Below, one piece after another: positions 8,995 to 18,704 of a stretch of 64,000 bases of DNA. Location: positions 1 through 64,000 of the forward strand of contig JAPLPD010000149.1 of NCBI GenBank assembly GCA_026400395.1, read 5' to 3'. Position numbers and translations under genes: made by a program. Positions within the stretch are counted from its first letter, which is position 1. Each line of letters starts with the position of its first letter. The notes beneath the pieces are model-generated. The model made no database searches, was not told where the DNA came from, and worked only from the letters and a program-made list of their open reading frames with translations. The stretch is from Alphaproteobacteria bacterium. GTDB lineage: Bacteria > Pseudomonadota > Alphaproteobacteria > Rhizobiales > Xanthobacteraceae.

Positions 8995-9276
8995 TTAGAA
9001 CAGACCGGTCATCGGCTGCCCCGCCAGATAGGGCAGCACAGCGATCAAAACAACCGCAAGCAGGAAGCCGATCAGCCGTGTTTCCATCTTGATGACGGAG
9101 CCAGGGGCGCCACGCCCGCGCGCGAAAGCGGCGATCTCGAAGATCGCCATGAAGAGCAACACCCCGAAATAGGGAGGAATGCCGATCGACCTGCTCTGAG
9201 GCAGCAACGCCACTAGGCCGCCAACGATCAGACCGCACAACGTCATGAACCCGATGAACACCTGGTCGATGGTCAT
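8995..9276 (-). CDS. Small membrane protein, end of TAXI-TRAP operon
   Basis: A 93-residue protein with about three hydrophobic segments (VFIGFMTLCGLIVGGLVALL, YFGVLLFMAIFEIAAFA, LIGFLLAVVLIAVLPYLAG). No family recognised. Its ATG overlaps the stop of the preceding small membrane gene in an ATGA (4-nt overlap), which implies translational coupling. It is the last gene of a leftward set permease, binding protein, small membrane protein, this gene. An accessory role in the transporter or in its assembly is a guess from context only. Confidence 0.7.
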   Translation of the reverse strand: MTIDQVFIGFMTLCGLIVGGLVALLPQSRSIGIPPYFGVLLFMAIFEIAAFARGRGAPGSVIKMETRLIGFLLAVVLIAVLPYLAGQPMTGLF

Positions 9277-9617
9277 GACACGCCCGATCTGAACAGCAGC
9301 ATGTGCGCCCCTACGAAGTTGCCAGCGAGAAACATCGCCAGCCCAAGCGCGCAGCCAAGCATCAGCGTGCGGTCGGCGATCACCTCGGGCACCGGCCGTG
9401 CCAGCGCGACACGCAACGCCAGCAGGCCAAGCCCGACCAGCGTGTAAAATACCACAACAGGATGAAGCAGGATGTCGTCGCCGAACGGCCGCCGGTCGGC
9501 GATCAGTCCGAAGCCGAAGCCACCCAGCGCCACCAGCACATACCAGGCGGGGGTGGCAAACGGCCGGCCAGCGGTGAGCCGGCCGGCCTTCTTCCGCGCA
9601 AGATTCCGCTCCGTCAC
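9273..9617 (-). CDS. Small membrane protein following the TAXI binding protein
   Basis: A 114-residue protein with a basic N terminus (VTERNLARKKAGR) and about three hydrophobic segments (WYVLVALGGFGFGL, HPVVVFYTLVGLGLLALRVA, LMLGCALGLAMFLAGNFVGA). I chose the GTG at 9617 because it overlaps the stop of the TAXI binding protein gene as GTGA, a coupled start; longer versions run back into that gene. It lacks the length and look of a DctQ subunit, and DctQ-like helices are already fused into the permease upstream. No family recognised. Confidence 0.7.
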   Translation of the reverse strand: MTERNLARKKAGRLTAGRPFATPAWYVLVALGGFGFGLIADRRPFGDDILLHPVVVFYTLVGLGLLALRVALARPVPEVIADRTLMLGCALGLAMFLAGNFVGAHMLLFRSGVS

Positions 9618-10582
9618 ATCTTCACGCCCTTTTCGGTGAAGTACTTCACCGCGCCCGGATGCCACTGGATCGGCGAATTTTTCTGCACCTGCGTCGCCAG
9701 ATCGATGCTGGCCGCTTCACCGTGTACGGCCACCAGTTCCGCCTTATGTTCGATGAAGGTCTTGACGATGTCGTAGGCGACCTTGTCCGGCATCGATGCG
9801 TTGGAGATCAGAATGTTCTGCACCGAGGTAATCGCGTTGTCCTTGTCCTGGCCCGGATAGGTCTTCGCCGGGATAACCGCGGCGCTGTAGATGCCGCCGT
9901 ATTTGGCATTCATCTTTTCCAGGACTTCAGTGTGGTCGATCAGCTTGAGCTTGGTGCCCGGCGTGGCGCCGAGATCGGTCACCGCCGCGGTCGGCAGGCC
10001 GCCGACCCAGAAGTAGGCGTCGATCTTGCCGTCCTTGATGGCGTTGGTGGACTCGGCAACGCCGAGCCGTTCGCGCCGCATGTCCTTGTCTTTGTCGAGG
10101 CCGGCCGCCTCGATGACGCGGAAGGCCATCACTTCGGTGGCGCTGCCCGGCGAGCCGGTCGAGACGCGCTTGCCCTTGAGGTCTGACATCTTCTCGATCC
10201 CCTTGCCCTCGATCGTCACCACATGCATGCGGTTCGGATAGAGGACCATCAGCGTGCGCGCATCCACCGGTGCGCCCTTGAATTTGTCCTCGCCCTTCAC
10301 CGCGTCCACCGCGGCATCGACCATCACCAGTGCGACCTCGCTCTGCTTGGATCCGATCAGCTTGAGATTGTCGACCGAGCCGCCGGTGACGCGGGCGGTC
10401 GCCGCGTAGCCAGGGACATGCTTGGTCAGCACGTTGGCCATGCCGCCGCCGAGCGGATAATAGACGCCGCCGGTGCCGCCGGTCGCAATCGCGATGGTGG
10501 TCTGCTGCTGCGCCAGCGCACCGCCGGCCATGAGTGCTACGCCCCCGATCAGCGCCGCGAAGATCAATCCGTTGCGTTTCAT
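9614..10582 (-). CDS. TAXI-family TRAP transporter substrate-binding protein
   Basis: A 322-residue periplasmic binding protein with signal peptide (MKRNGLIFAALIGGVALMAG, cleavage after ALA near residue 24). The TAXI (TRAP-associated extracytoplasmic immunogenic) type is shown by IAIATGGTGGVYYPLGGGMA at the mature N terminus, RVTGGSVDNLKLI, and GKRVSTGSPGSATEVMAFRV. Such proteins deliver small acids or amino acids, often glutamate-like or unknown, to a fused permease. It lies 25 nt downstream of the permease gene and overlaps the next small membrane gene by 4 nt. The ligand cannot be told from sequence. Confidence 0.92.
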   Translation of the reverse strand: MKRNGLIFAALIGGVALMAGGALAQQQTTIAIATGGTGGVYYPLGGGMANVLTKHVPGYAATARVTGGSVDNLKLIGSKQSEVALVMVDAAVDAVKGEDKFKGAPVDARTLMVLYPNRMHVVTIEGKGIEKMSDLKGKRVSTGSPGSATEVMAFRVIEAAGLDKDKDMRRERLGVAESTNAIKDGKIDAYFWVGGLPTAAVTDLGATPGTKLKLIDHTEVLEKMNAKYGGIYSAAVIPAKTYPGQDKDNAITSVQNILISNASMPDKVAYDIVKTFIEHKAELVAVHGEAASIDLATQVQKNSPIQWHPGAVKYFTEKGVKM

Positions 10583-10607
10583 TCGCTCGTCTCCCTTTGG
10601 TTTCCGT

Positions 10608-12665
10608 TCATCCGCTGGCTGCCGGCGCTTCTGGCGGTGCCGGTTGCATGCGTTGTTTTAGCAGCACCCCGCCTGCGATGATCAAGCCGAATGTCGCAGT
10701 GTAGTTGATATCGCGGCCGACGATTGCCTCCAGCAGCCCCTCGATCAGGCTGGGGAATACCAGCAGGAGCCCGGCCAGGGTCAACAGCGCGCGCTCGGCC
10801 AGCGTTGTGCGCCGCAGCGCCCAGCCTTGTGCCGCCATCGCCAGCGCCGCAAGGCCCGCGGCGGTCTTCAGCGTGATCTCGACAATGTCGATCCACGAGC
10901 CGTCCTTCGGCACCTTCAGCAGCAGCCCGAGACCCTGCGGATCGAGCACGAACACGAACGGCACCAGGAACGCCGGCAGGGTGTATTTCCACGCCTGCAT
11001 CGTCGTCTTGTAGGGATCGCCGCCGGTGATCGCGGCGGCCGCGAACGGCGACAGCGCGGTCGGCGGCGAGACCTCCGACAGCACGGCATAATAGAAGATG
11101 AACATGTGCGCTGCGACATCGGGCACGCCGAGCTTGATCATCGCCGGTGCGGCGATCACAGCGCAGATGATGTAGGAGGCGGTGACCGGCACGGCGAGGC
11201 CGACGATCCACACGATCAGCGCGGTGTAGATCGCGGTCAGCAGAAGGCTGCCGCCGGCGTAATCGATCACGATCGAAGAAAACTTCAGGCCGAGCCCGGT
11301 GAGCGTGACCACGCCGACGATGATGCCGGCGGTGGCGCAGGTCGTCGCCGCGGTGAGCACCTGGACCGAGCCGTCGGACAGCGTTTTCACCAGCCGCTTG
11401 GGCGTGATCGCCGTTTCGCGGGTCAGGAAGCTCAACGCGAACGTGAGCACCGTCGACCAGAACACCGACAGCGTCGGCGAATAGCCCCACAGCATGAATA
11501 CGATGATCGATATCAGCGAAAAGAAGTGGAAGCCGTAGCGCGAGGTCAGTTGCCAGAGCGACAGATCCTTGGAGGTGTCTACGACGCGCGCGCCGAACCG
11601 CTTGGCGTCGAGTTCGACCATGAACAGCAGCGACAGATAGTAGAGGCAGGTCGGGATGGCCGCCATCCAGATCACGTCGAGATAGCTGATCTTGAGAAAC
11701 TCGGCGATCAGGAAAGCCGCGGCGCCGAGCACCGGAGGCGAGATGATGGCGCCCAGACCGCCCGCCGCGAGCAACCCGCCGGCGGCGTTCTTCTCGAAGC
11801 CCGCGCGCTGCATCATCGGATAGGCGACCGCGCCGATCGTCACCGTGGTGGCGACGCCGGAGCCGGACGGCCCGCCCAGCAGGAACGACGACAGCACCAC
11901 GGTGCGGCCGGCGCTGTTGGCCTTGTTGCCCATCAGCGCCATCGAAAAGTCGATGAAGAATTTTCCAGCGCCGGAGTGCTGCAGGAACGCGCCGTAAATC
12001 GTGAACAGGATGATCAGCGAAGAGGAGACGTCGACCGGAACCCCGAAGATGCCTTCGAGGGTGACGAACAGATGGCCGACAAGCTGGCCGACATCAAAGC
12101 CGCGATGGGTCCACGGTTGCGGCAGATACGGACCGAAATAAGCGTAGGCGATAAAGCAAAGCGAGATGATCGGCACGATCAGCCCGGTGGTCCGCCGGGT
12201 CGCTTCGAGCAGCAGCACGATGAAGACGACACCGAGCCAGGTATCGAGCTGCGTCGGCATGGTGGCGCGGTCGGTAAAGTCGTCGCCGCCTTCGATGGCG
12301 TAGACCAGAATGCCAGCTCCGATCAGTCCGAGCGCCAAGTCCCACCAATGGATGCGATGGCGGAAGCGCAAAGCCGTCGGAAACAACATGAAGCTCAGCA
12401 CAAGCACGAAGGCGACGTGCGCGTAACGCAGCGGCTGAGTGGAAATGATCGGCGCCCAGCCGAACGGCCACGCTCCGGCAATGGCGGCGTAAAGATGGAA
12501 CAGCGACATCACCACGGCGACCGTGGTGGCGGTTGTGGCGGCGGTGCCCGACAGCCGGTTCATCACGCCTTCGTCGGCCTCAATGAACTCCTCGGCCTTC
12601 TTCAGCGCATCTTCGGAAATGCCGGGCGGATCGCCCGCCAGGGCCGGAATTGTCCCCTCCGCCAT
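10608..12665 (-). CDS. TRAP transporter fused permease (DctQ-DctM)
   Basis: A 685-residue inner-membrane protein. The N-terminal third (about residues 40-190) has four to five helices resembling the small DctQ subunit; the rest is the large DctM permease, with GPSGSGVATTVTIGAVAYPM and GGLLAAGGLGAIISPPVLGA typical of the TAXI-type fused permease. It uses an ion gradient to import the solute delivered by the binding protein encoded next. First gene of the leftward transporter operon; the ATG at 12665 follows a G-rich stretch (GGAGGGGAC on the minus strand lies just inside or before the start). Fusion of Q and M is normal for TAXI systems. Confidence 0.9.
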   Translation of the reverse strand: MAEGTIPALAGDPPGISEDALKKAEEFIEADEGVMNRLSGTAATTATTVAVVMSLFHLYAAIAGAWPFGWAPIISTQPLRYAHVAFVLVLSFMLFPTALRFRHRIHWWDLALGLIGAGILVYAIEGGDDFTDRATMPTQLDTWLGVVFIVLLLEATRRTTGLIVPIISLCFIAYAYFGPYLPQPWTHRGFDVGQLVGHLFVTLEGIFGVPVDVSSSLIILFTIYGAFLQHSGAGKFFIDFSMALMGNKANSAGRTVVLSSFLLGGPSGSGVATTVTIGAVAYPMMQRAGFEKNAAGGLLAAGGLGAIISPPVLGAAAFLIAEFLKISYLDVIWMAAIPTCLYYLSLLFMVELDAKRFGARVVDTSKDLSLWQLTSRYGFHFFSLISIIVFMLWGYSPTLSVFWSTVLTFALSFLTRETAITPKRLVKTLSDGSVQVLTAATTCATAGIIVGVVTLTGLGLKFSSIVIDYAGGSLLLTAIYTALIVWIVGLAVPVTASYIICAVIAAPAMIKLGVPDVAAHMFIFYYAVLSEVSPPTALSPFAAAAITGGDPYKTTMQAWKYTLPAFLVPFVFVLDPQGLGLLLKVPKDGSWIDIVEITLKTAAGLAALAMAAQGWALRRTTLAERALLTLAGLLLVFPSLIEGLLEAIVGRDINYTATFGLIIAGGVLLKQRMQPAPPEAPAASG

Positions 12666-12775
12666 CGTCCCCCCCTTGCCGCCGTTTTTCTCGTCTTCGG
12701 CGTCGCCCCCGCGGGAAAGCTACCACGCAGAGAAGCTGCAGGACACCCGACGAAGGGCGGGGGCAGACGGGAGGC

Positions 12776-13630
12776 TTAGCCTTTGAAGAAGCTCACAAGC
12801 TTCGGCACCACCTGCGCCCGCGCCTCGTCCATCAGCCAGTGGCCGGAGCCCTTGATGACCACGACTTCGACGCTGTTGGCGACCAGGCGGCCCTGCTGGA
12901 TCAGGAATTCACCCGATGCCTTCTCGCCGGTCAGAACCAGCATCGGCATTTTGAGCCTTGTCTTGGCGAATTGCTCGAAGTCCTTGGCATCCTGCACGAA
13001 CGCACGAAACACCTCGAAGCCAGCCCGCATCGCGCCGGGCTGTGCGTAAGCCTTGGTGTAGAAGCGGCGGTCGGCCGCCGACACCGACTTCTTCGGATTG
13101 GCGGCAAACCCATTCCAGAAATGCTCGAAGTAGACGCCCTCGCGGCCCTTTACGAGCTTCAGTGGCGTCTCGCCAAAGAAATGGAAGTGCCACATGTCGC
13201 GGAGCAGGAAGACGTTGTTCCACTCGCCGACGCCGGGCAGGAAGGCATCCATCAGCGCGATGCGATCCACCTCGGCGGGCTATTGCGCGGCATAGGCGTA
13301 GGCAACCATCAGTCCGATGTCGTGACCGGCGATGCCAGCCCGCTTGATCCCCAGCGACGCTGCGAGCGCGTGGATGTCCTGCGCCATCGCCTTCTTGTCG
13401 TAGCCACCGTCCGGCTTGGCGGATTGGCCGAAGCCGCGCAGGTCCGGCGCAATGACCATCCGGGTCTTGGCCAGTTCCGCCACCAGCGGGCGCCACATGT
13501 GGCTGTTCTGCGCATAGCCATGCAGCAGTATCACCGGATCGCCCTCACCAGCCGCGAGATAGTGCAACCGCACGCCGTTGATCTTGGCGAAATGGCTCTT
13601 GATCGACGCGCGCGGTGCTGGCCGCTTCAT
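12776..13630 (-). pseudogene. Alpha/beta hydrolase interrupted by an in-frame amber codon
   Basis: Two pieces in the same reading frame, 13280-13630 (116 residues) and 12776-13270, are separated only by a TAG at 13280-13282. Together they form a normal-length (about 284 residues) alpha/beta hydrolase of the epoxide hydrolase/haloacid dehalogenase-like group: oxyanion region LLHGYAQNSHMW, nucleophile Asp in GHDIGLMVAYAYAAQ, and catalytic His in GSGHWLMDEA. I recall relatives reading AAQYPAEVDRI here, so TAT or TAC (Tyr) appears to have become TAG. The second piece has no ribosome binding site of its own. It could be a true nonsense mutation or a base-call error; nucleophile and His would lie on separate polypeptides. 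Confidence 0.8.
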
Positions 13631-13651
13631 GGCAATGCCTTCGGTTGTAAC

Positions 13652-16459
13652 TTATGCCTCGCCGGCCGCTTTTTTGCCGAGCGCCGCCTGTGCCGCCGCA
13701 AGCCGCGCGATCGGGACGCGGAATGGCGAGCATGACACGTAATCGAGTCCGATCTGATGACAGAATTCGACAGATGCCGGATCGCCGCCGTGCTCGCCGC
13801 AGATGCCGACCTTGAGCTTCTTGCGCACCTTGCGGCCGCGCTCGACGCCTATTTTGACCAACTCACCGACACCGTCGCGGTCGATCGACACGAATGGATC
13901 GCCCGGCAGGATGCCCCGCGCGGTGTAGATGCCCAGGAACGAAGCCGCGTCGTCGCGGCTGATGCCGAAGGTGGTCTGCGTCAGGTCGTTGGTGCCGAAC
14001 GAGAAGAACTCGGCGGTCTGTGCGATCTCGCCCGCCATCAACGCGGCGCGCGGCAGTTCGATCATGGTGCCGACCTGGTATTCGATCTTGGCTCCGGTTT
14101 CCTTCATCACGGCGGCGGCCATCGCGTCGATGCGCGCCTTGACGATGTCGAACTCGGCCTTGGTGGCGATCAGCGGCACCATCACTTCGGGCACCACCGG
14201 CTTGCCGGTGCGCTTGCCGGCCTCGACCGCCGCCTCGAAGATCGCGCGCGCCTGCATCTCGGCGATCTCGGGATAGGCAATGGCGATGCGGCAACCGCGA
14301 AAGCCGAGCATCGGATTGAACTCAGCCAGTTCCTTGGCGCGATGCTCGATCTTCATGGCGTCGACGCCCATCGCGGCGGCGACCTCGGCGATGTCGTCCT
14401 CACCGTGCGGCAGGAACTCATGCAAGGGCGGATCGAGCAGCCGGATGGTGACCGGCATCCCCTGCATGATCTCGAACAACTCGATGAAATCGCCGCGCTG
14501 CATCGGCAATATCTTGGCCAGCGCCTTGCGCCGCGTTTCGACCTGTTCGGCCAGGATCATCTCGCGCACGGCCTGGATGCGCGCCTCGTCGAAGAACATA
14601 TGCTCCGTGCGGCAAAGGCCGATGCCTTCGGCGCCGAACCGCACGGCAACACGCGCGTCGGCCGGCGTATCCGCGTTGGCCCGGACGCCCAACGTGCGCA
14701 CCTTGTCGGCCCAGCCCATCAGCGTGCCGAACTCGCCCGACATGGCAGGCTCGGTCATTGGCACGCTGCCGGCCAGCACCTGGCCGGTGGAGCCGTCGAT
14801 GGTGACGATTTCGCCGCGCTTGAGCACGACGTTACCGGCCTGCAGGGTCTGTGCGTTGTAGTCCACACGAAGCGAGCCTGCCCCCGAAACGCAGGGCTTG
14901 CCCATGCCGCGCGCCACCACGGCTGCGTGGGAGGTCATGCCGCCGCGCGTCGTGAGAATGCCTTCGGCGGCGTGCATGCCGTGGATGTCCTCCGGCGATG
15001 TCTCGACCCGGACCAGGATCACCTTCTTGCCGTCAGCCTTGAGCCTGGTCGCTTCGTCGGAGTTGAACACGATCTCGCCTGAGGCCGCGCCGGGCGACGC
15101 CGGCAGCCCGGTGGCGATGACGTTGCGCTCCGCCTTCGGGTCGATGGTCGGGTGCAGCAACTGGTCGAGCGACCCCGGCTCGATCCGCGCCACCGCTTCG
15201 TCGCGGGTGATCAGCTTCTCGTTGGCCAGTTCGACGGCGATGCGGAGCGCGGCCTTCGCCGTGCGCTTGCCGTTGCGGGTCTGCAGCATCCAGAGCTTGC
15301 CCTGCTCGACCGTAAACTCCATGTCCTGCATGTCGCGGTAGTGCTTCTCGAGCGCGCCGTAGATGCGGGTGAGTTCCTTGTAGGCGGCGGGCATCGCCTG
15401 TTCCATCGAGGGCTTGTCGGAGCCGGCCTCCTTCCGCGCGATCTCGGAGATTTCCTGTGGCGTGCGGATGCCGGCGACTACATCCTCGCCCTGGGCGTTG
15501 ATCAGAAACTCGCCGTAAAGCCGTTTCTCACCGGTCGATGGATTGCGGGTGAAGGCGACACCCGTCGCCGAGGTGTCGCCCATGTTGCCGAACACCATCG
15601 CCTGCACGTTGACCGCCGTGCCCCAGCTTTCCGGGATGGCGTGCAGCCGCCGATAGGTGATGGCGCGCGTGTTCATCCACGAACCGAACACCGCGCCGAT
15701 CGCGCCCCACAATTGCGCCCGCGGGTCTTGCGGGAACGGCTCGCCCTTCTCCTCCCGCACGCGCTCCTGGTAGCGCGCCACCACGTCCACCCAATCTTCG
15801 GACGTCAGCTCGGTGTCGAGGGTGATGCCGGCGCGCGCCTTGTGGTCCTCCAGAATGTCCTCGAAGTTGTGATGCTCGATATCGAGCACCACGTTTGAAT
15901 ACATCTGGATGAAGCGGCGGTAGGAATCGTAAGCGAAGCGGCGGTCGCCGGATTGCGCTGCGAGCGCCTCGACAGTCTCGTCGTTGAGGCCGAGGTTGAG
16001 CACGGTGTCCATCATGCCCGGCATCGACGCGCGCCCGCCGGAGCGCACCGAAACGAGCAGCGGATTGGCGGGATCGCCGAATTTGCGGCCGGTGATGCGG
16101 GCGATGTGGACAAGGCCCGCATCGACCTGCTTCTCCAGTTCCTTCGGGTATTTCTGTTTGTTGGCGTAGTAGTGCGTGCAGACGGCGGTGGTGATGGTGA
16201 AGCCCGGCGGCACCGGCAGACCCAGATTGGCCATCTCGGCGAGGTTGGCGCCCTTGCCGCCCAACAGCTCCTTCATGCCGGAGCGGCCCTGCGCCTTGCC
16301 GCCGCCGAAGCTGTAAACCCACAGACCAGATTTGCCGGCCACCGGCATGGCTTTTTTGGCGCTCGGGCGCGAAGCCTTTTTCACTGCCTTTTGGGCGGCC
16401 CTCTTAGCCTTGGACTGCTTGACCTTGGGCTTATTGGAGGACGAAGGACGGCGTGCCAT
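13652..16459 (-). CDS. ppdK: Pyruvate, phosphate dikinase
   Basis: A 935-residue enzyme interconverting pyruvate, ATP and Pi with phosphoenolpyruvate, AMP and PPi. Residues 45-400 form the ATP-binding domain (GGKGANLAEMANLGLPVPPG), the swivelling domain holds the phosphorylated His in GGMTSHAAVVARGMGKPCVS, and the C-terminal barrel holds GTNDLTQTTFGISRDDA and the active-site Cys in KVGICGEHGGDP. The first 40 residues are a lysine- and alanine-rich extension (KQSKAKRAAQKAVKKASRP) not part of the catalytic fold; the true start could be internal, but no better start is evident. It lies downstream of glyS on the same strand, separated by an intergenic repeat. Confidence 0.95.
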   Translation of the reverse strand: MARRPSSSNKPKVKQSKAKRAAQKAVKKASRPSAKKAMPVAGKSGLWVYSFGGGKAQGRSGMKELLGGKGANLAEMANLGLPVPPGFTITTAVCTHYYANKQKYPKELEKQVDAGLVHIARITGRKFGDPANPLLVSVRSGGRASMPGMMDTVLNLGLNDETVEALAAQSGDRRFAYDSYRRFIQMYSNVVLDIEHHNFEDILEDHKARAGITLDTELTSEDWVDVVARYQERVREEKGEPFPQDPRAQLWGAIGAVFGSWMNTRAITYRRLHAIPESWGTAVNVQAMVFGNMGDTSATGVAFTRNPSTGEKRLYGEFLINAQGEDVVAGIRTPQEISEIARKEAGSDKPSMEQAMPAAYKELTRIYGALEKHYRDMQDMEFTVEQGKLWMLQTRNGKRTAKAALRIAVELANEKLITRDEAVARIEPGSLDQLLHPTIDPKAERNVIATGLPASPGAASGEIVFNSDEATRLKADGKKVILVRVETSPEDIHGMHAAEGILTTRGGMTSHAAVVARGMGKPCVSGAGSLRVDYNAQTLQAGNVVLKRGEIVTIDGSTGQVLAGSVPMTEPAMSGEFGTLMGWADKVRTLGVRANADTPADARVAVRFGAEGIGLCRTEHMFFDEARIQAVREMILAEQVETRRKALAKILPMQRGDFIELFEIMQGMPVTIRLLDPPLHEFLPHGEDDIAEVAAAMGVDAMKIEHRAKELAEFNPMLGFRGCRIAIAYPEIAEMQARAIFEAAVEAGKRTGKPVVPEVMVPLIATKAEFDIVKARIDAMAAAVMKETGAKIEYQVGTMIELPRAALMAGEIAQTAEFFSFGTNDLTQTTFGISRDDAASFLGIYTARGILPGDPFVSIDRDGVGELVKIGVERGRKVRKKLKVGICGEHGGDPASVEFCHQIGLDYVSCSPFRVPIARLAAAQAALGKKAAGEA

Positions 16460-16540
16460 TCAGGACTCTCGCTATGGAAATCAGGTGCTCCTAAGACCCT
16501 ATCTCGGCGCTTCCCCAATTGAGTTTCTTATTGGCATTTC

Positions 16541-16630
16541 CACGTCATGACCGGGCTCGTCCGGCCATCCGCAGCTTTCTTCTTATGCCAAGGCGTGGAT
16601 ACCCGGCACAAGGCCGGGCACGACGAACTC
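16541..16630. repeat. Two-armed palindromic intergenic repeat, copy A
   Basis: A degenerate inverted repeat: left arm CACGTCATGACCGGGC, right arm AAGGCCGGGCACGACG, with inner parts CGGCCATCC and GGCGTGGAT. It matches the repeat at 43453-43545 in arm sequence and in the trailing GAACTC. This is the REP-like element common between genes in Bradyrhizobium-type genomes. The trailing GAACTC overlaps the glyS stop codon (TGA at 16631-16629). Confidence 0.75.
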
Positions 16631-18704
16631 AACCGCCTTCGATCTTGGAGAAATCCGCCACCGTTCGTGTCGCTTCGCGGATTTCGTTCAGCAGGCGCAG
16701 CCGGTTGGCCCGCACCGCCGGGTCGTCGGCGTTCACCGTGACCTGGTCGAAGAACGCGTCAACATGGGGCCGGAGCTTCGACATCGCCGTCATGGCGGAG
16801 GCGAAATCCTCCTTGGCGACGGCCTGGTCGGCTTCGGTCTTGGCTACGCCAATGGCGCGCGCGAGTTCCTTTTCCTCGGGCTGAGCGAACAAAGCCGCGT
16901 CGGGCGCGCCGGTGTAGGAGGCGCCGTCCTTCTTCTCCTCGATGCGGAGGATGTTCGCGCCGCGCTTCGTGCCGGCCAGCAGGTTCTTGCCGTCGTCGGT
17001 GTCGAGGAATTTGCCGAGAGCCTCAATGCGGCGGACCACCAGCACGAGGTCGTCCTGGCCCGGCAGCGCGAACACGGCATCTACCAGATCGTGACGCGCG
17101 CCCTGCTCACGGAGTTGGACTTTTAGGCGGTCGGCGAAGAACGAGAGGAGGTCTTTGCCGTTCGCATCGCCGCGCGCCCAGATAAAAAGCGGCAGCAATG
17201 GCAGCCGAATATTGTTGTCGATGACAAGCCGGATCACGCCCAGCGCCGCGCGGCGAAGCGCGAAAGGATCTTTCGATCCGGTCGGCTTCTCGTCGATGGC
17301 CCAGAAGCCCGTCAGAATGTCGATCTTGTCAGCCAATGCGACCGCAACCGATACCGGATCGGCCGGCACCATGTCGTCCGGACCTTTCGGGCTGTAGTGA
17401 TCCTCGCAGGCGTGGGCGACTGCCTCGTCCTCGCCCTGCGCCTGCGCGTAATACTTCCCCATCAAGCCTTGCAGTTCGGGGAATTCGCCGACCACTTCGG
17501 TCAGCAGATCGGCCTTGCAAAGCTGCGCCGCACGCTCCGCCTTGACCACATCGGCGCCGACAATCGGCGCGAGATGGCCCGCCAGCGCAACGATGCGCGC
17601 AATGCGCTCGGCCTGGGTGCCGAGCTTTTCGTGGAACACGATCTGCGAAAACTTCGGCAGGCGGTCTTCCAGCTTCGTCTTTAGGTCGGTCTCATAGAAA
17701 AACTTCGCGTCGCTCAGCCGCGCGCGGATGACGCGCTCGTTGCCGGCGATGATAGCGCCGCCGCCGTCGCTCGCCTCGATGTTCGAGATGAGGATGAACT
17801 TGTTGGTGAGCTTCGCGGTCTTCGGATCGCGCACCACAAAGCATTTCTGATTGTTGCGGATGGTCGCGCGGATGACCTCCTCGGGGATGGCGAGGAACGC
17901 CGGGTCGAACGAGCCCATCAGCACCACCGGCCATTCGACCAGGCCCGCGACCTCGGCCAGCAACCCTTCGTCCTCGACCAGTTCATACCCTTGCGCGAAG
18001 GCGAGCGTCGTGGCGTCGGTCAGGATCATCTGCGCGCGGCGGGCCGGATCGACCACGACCTTCGCCGCGTCGAGCTTGGCCATGTAGTCGTCGAACCGCT
18101 TCACCTTGATCGGCCCGGGCGAAAGAAATCGGTGGCCGGTGGTGGTGTCGCCGGACACGACGTCGCCGACGGTGAACGGCACGACTTCGGGCTCCTCGGT
18201 CTCCGGGCCGAACATCGCGACGATGGAATGCAGCGGCCGCACCCAGTTGAGCGCGCCGGGCTTTGCCGAAGCCTCGCCCCAGCGCATCGCCTTCGGCCAG
18301 GGAAACGCCTTCGCCACCTCGGGCACGATCTGCGCGATCACCTCGATGGCGGGCTTGCCGGCCTTCTCGATCACGGCGACGTAGAAATCGCCCTTCTTGT
18401 CGGGCTGCACCTTGGCCTGATCGATCGACGTCAGGCCCGCGCCTTTCAAAAAGCCCGCCAACGCCTGCTCGGGCGCGCCGACGCGCGGGCCTTTCTTTTC
18501 TTCCTTGATATCGGGCTGGCGAACCGGAATCCCGGCCACCGCGAGCGTGAGCCGGCGCGGCGTCGCAAAGGCTTTGGCGCCTTCATAGACCAGCCCCGCG
18601 GCCACCAGCTTGTCGGTGACGAGCTTCTTCAAATCCTCCGCCGCCCGCGCCTGCATGCGCGCGGGAATTTCCTCGGAGAAAAATTCGAGAAGAAGGTCGG
18701 GCAT
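16629..18704 (-). CDS. glyS: Glycyl-tRNA synthetase beta subunit
   Basis: A 691-residue subunit of the bacterial alpha2-beta2 glycyl-tRNA synthetase; it recognises tRNA-Gly and supports the alpha catalytic subunit. The family N terminus [18 protein letters not shown], the segment [10 protein letters not shown], and [10 protein letters not shown] are all present, and the length is usual. The ATG overlaps the stop of the CDGSH gene as TAATG (1-nt overlap), so its translation is probably coupled. Last of the three-gene unit glyQ-CDGSH-glyS. Its stop codon lies at the edge of the repeat copy A. Confidence 0.95.
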   Translation of the reverse strand: MPDLLLEFFSEEIPARMQARAAEDLKKLVTDKLVAAGLVYEGAKAFATPRRLTLAVAGIPVRQPDIKEEKKGPRVGAPEQALAGFLKGAGLTSIDQAKVQPDKKGDFYVAVIEKAGKPAIEVIAQIVPEVAKAFPWPKAMRWGEASAKPGALNWVRPLHSIVAMFGPETEEPEVVPFTVGDVVSGDTTTGHRFLSPGPIKVKRFDDYMAKLDAAKVVVDPARRAQMILTDATTLAFAQGYELVEDEGLLAEVAGLVEWPVVLMGSFDPAFLAIPEEVIRATIRNNQKCFVVRDPKTAKLTNKFILISNIEASDGGGAIIAGNERVIRARLSDAKFFYETDLKTKLEDRLPKFSQIVFHEKLGTQAERIARIVALAGHLAPIVGADVVKAERAAQLCKADLLTEVVGEFPELQGLMGKYYAQAQGEDEAVAHACEDHYSPKGPDDMVPADPVSVAVALADKIDILTGFWAIDEKPTGSKDPFALRRAALGVIRLVIDNNIRLPLLPLFIWARGDANGKDLLSFFADRLKVQLREQGARHDLVDAVFALPGQDDLVLVVRRIEALGKFLDTDDGKNLLAGTKRGANILRIEEKKDGASYTGAPDAALFAQPEEKELARAIGVAKTEADQAVAKEDFASAMTAMSKLRPHVDAFFDQVTVNADDPAVRANRLRLLNEIREATRTVADFSKIEGG

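Noticed and set aside
10827-12779. 650-codon plus-strand frame antisense to the TRAP permease
   Set aside because: Same shadow signature; the opposite strand carries clear TRAP permease motifs.
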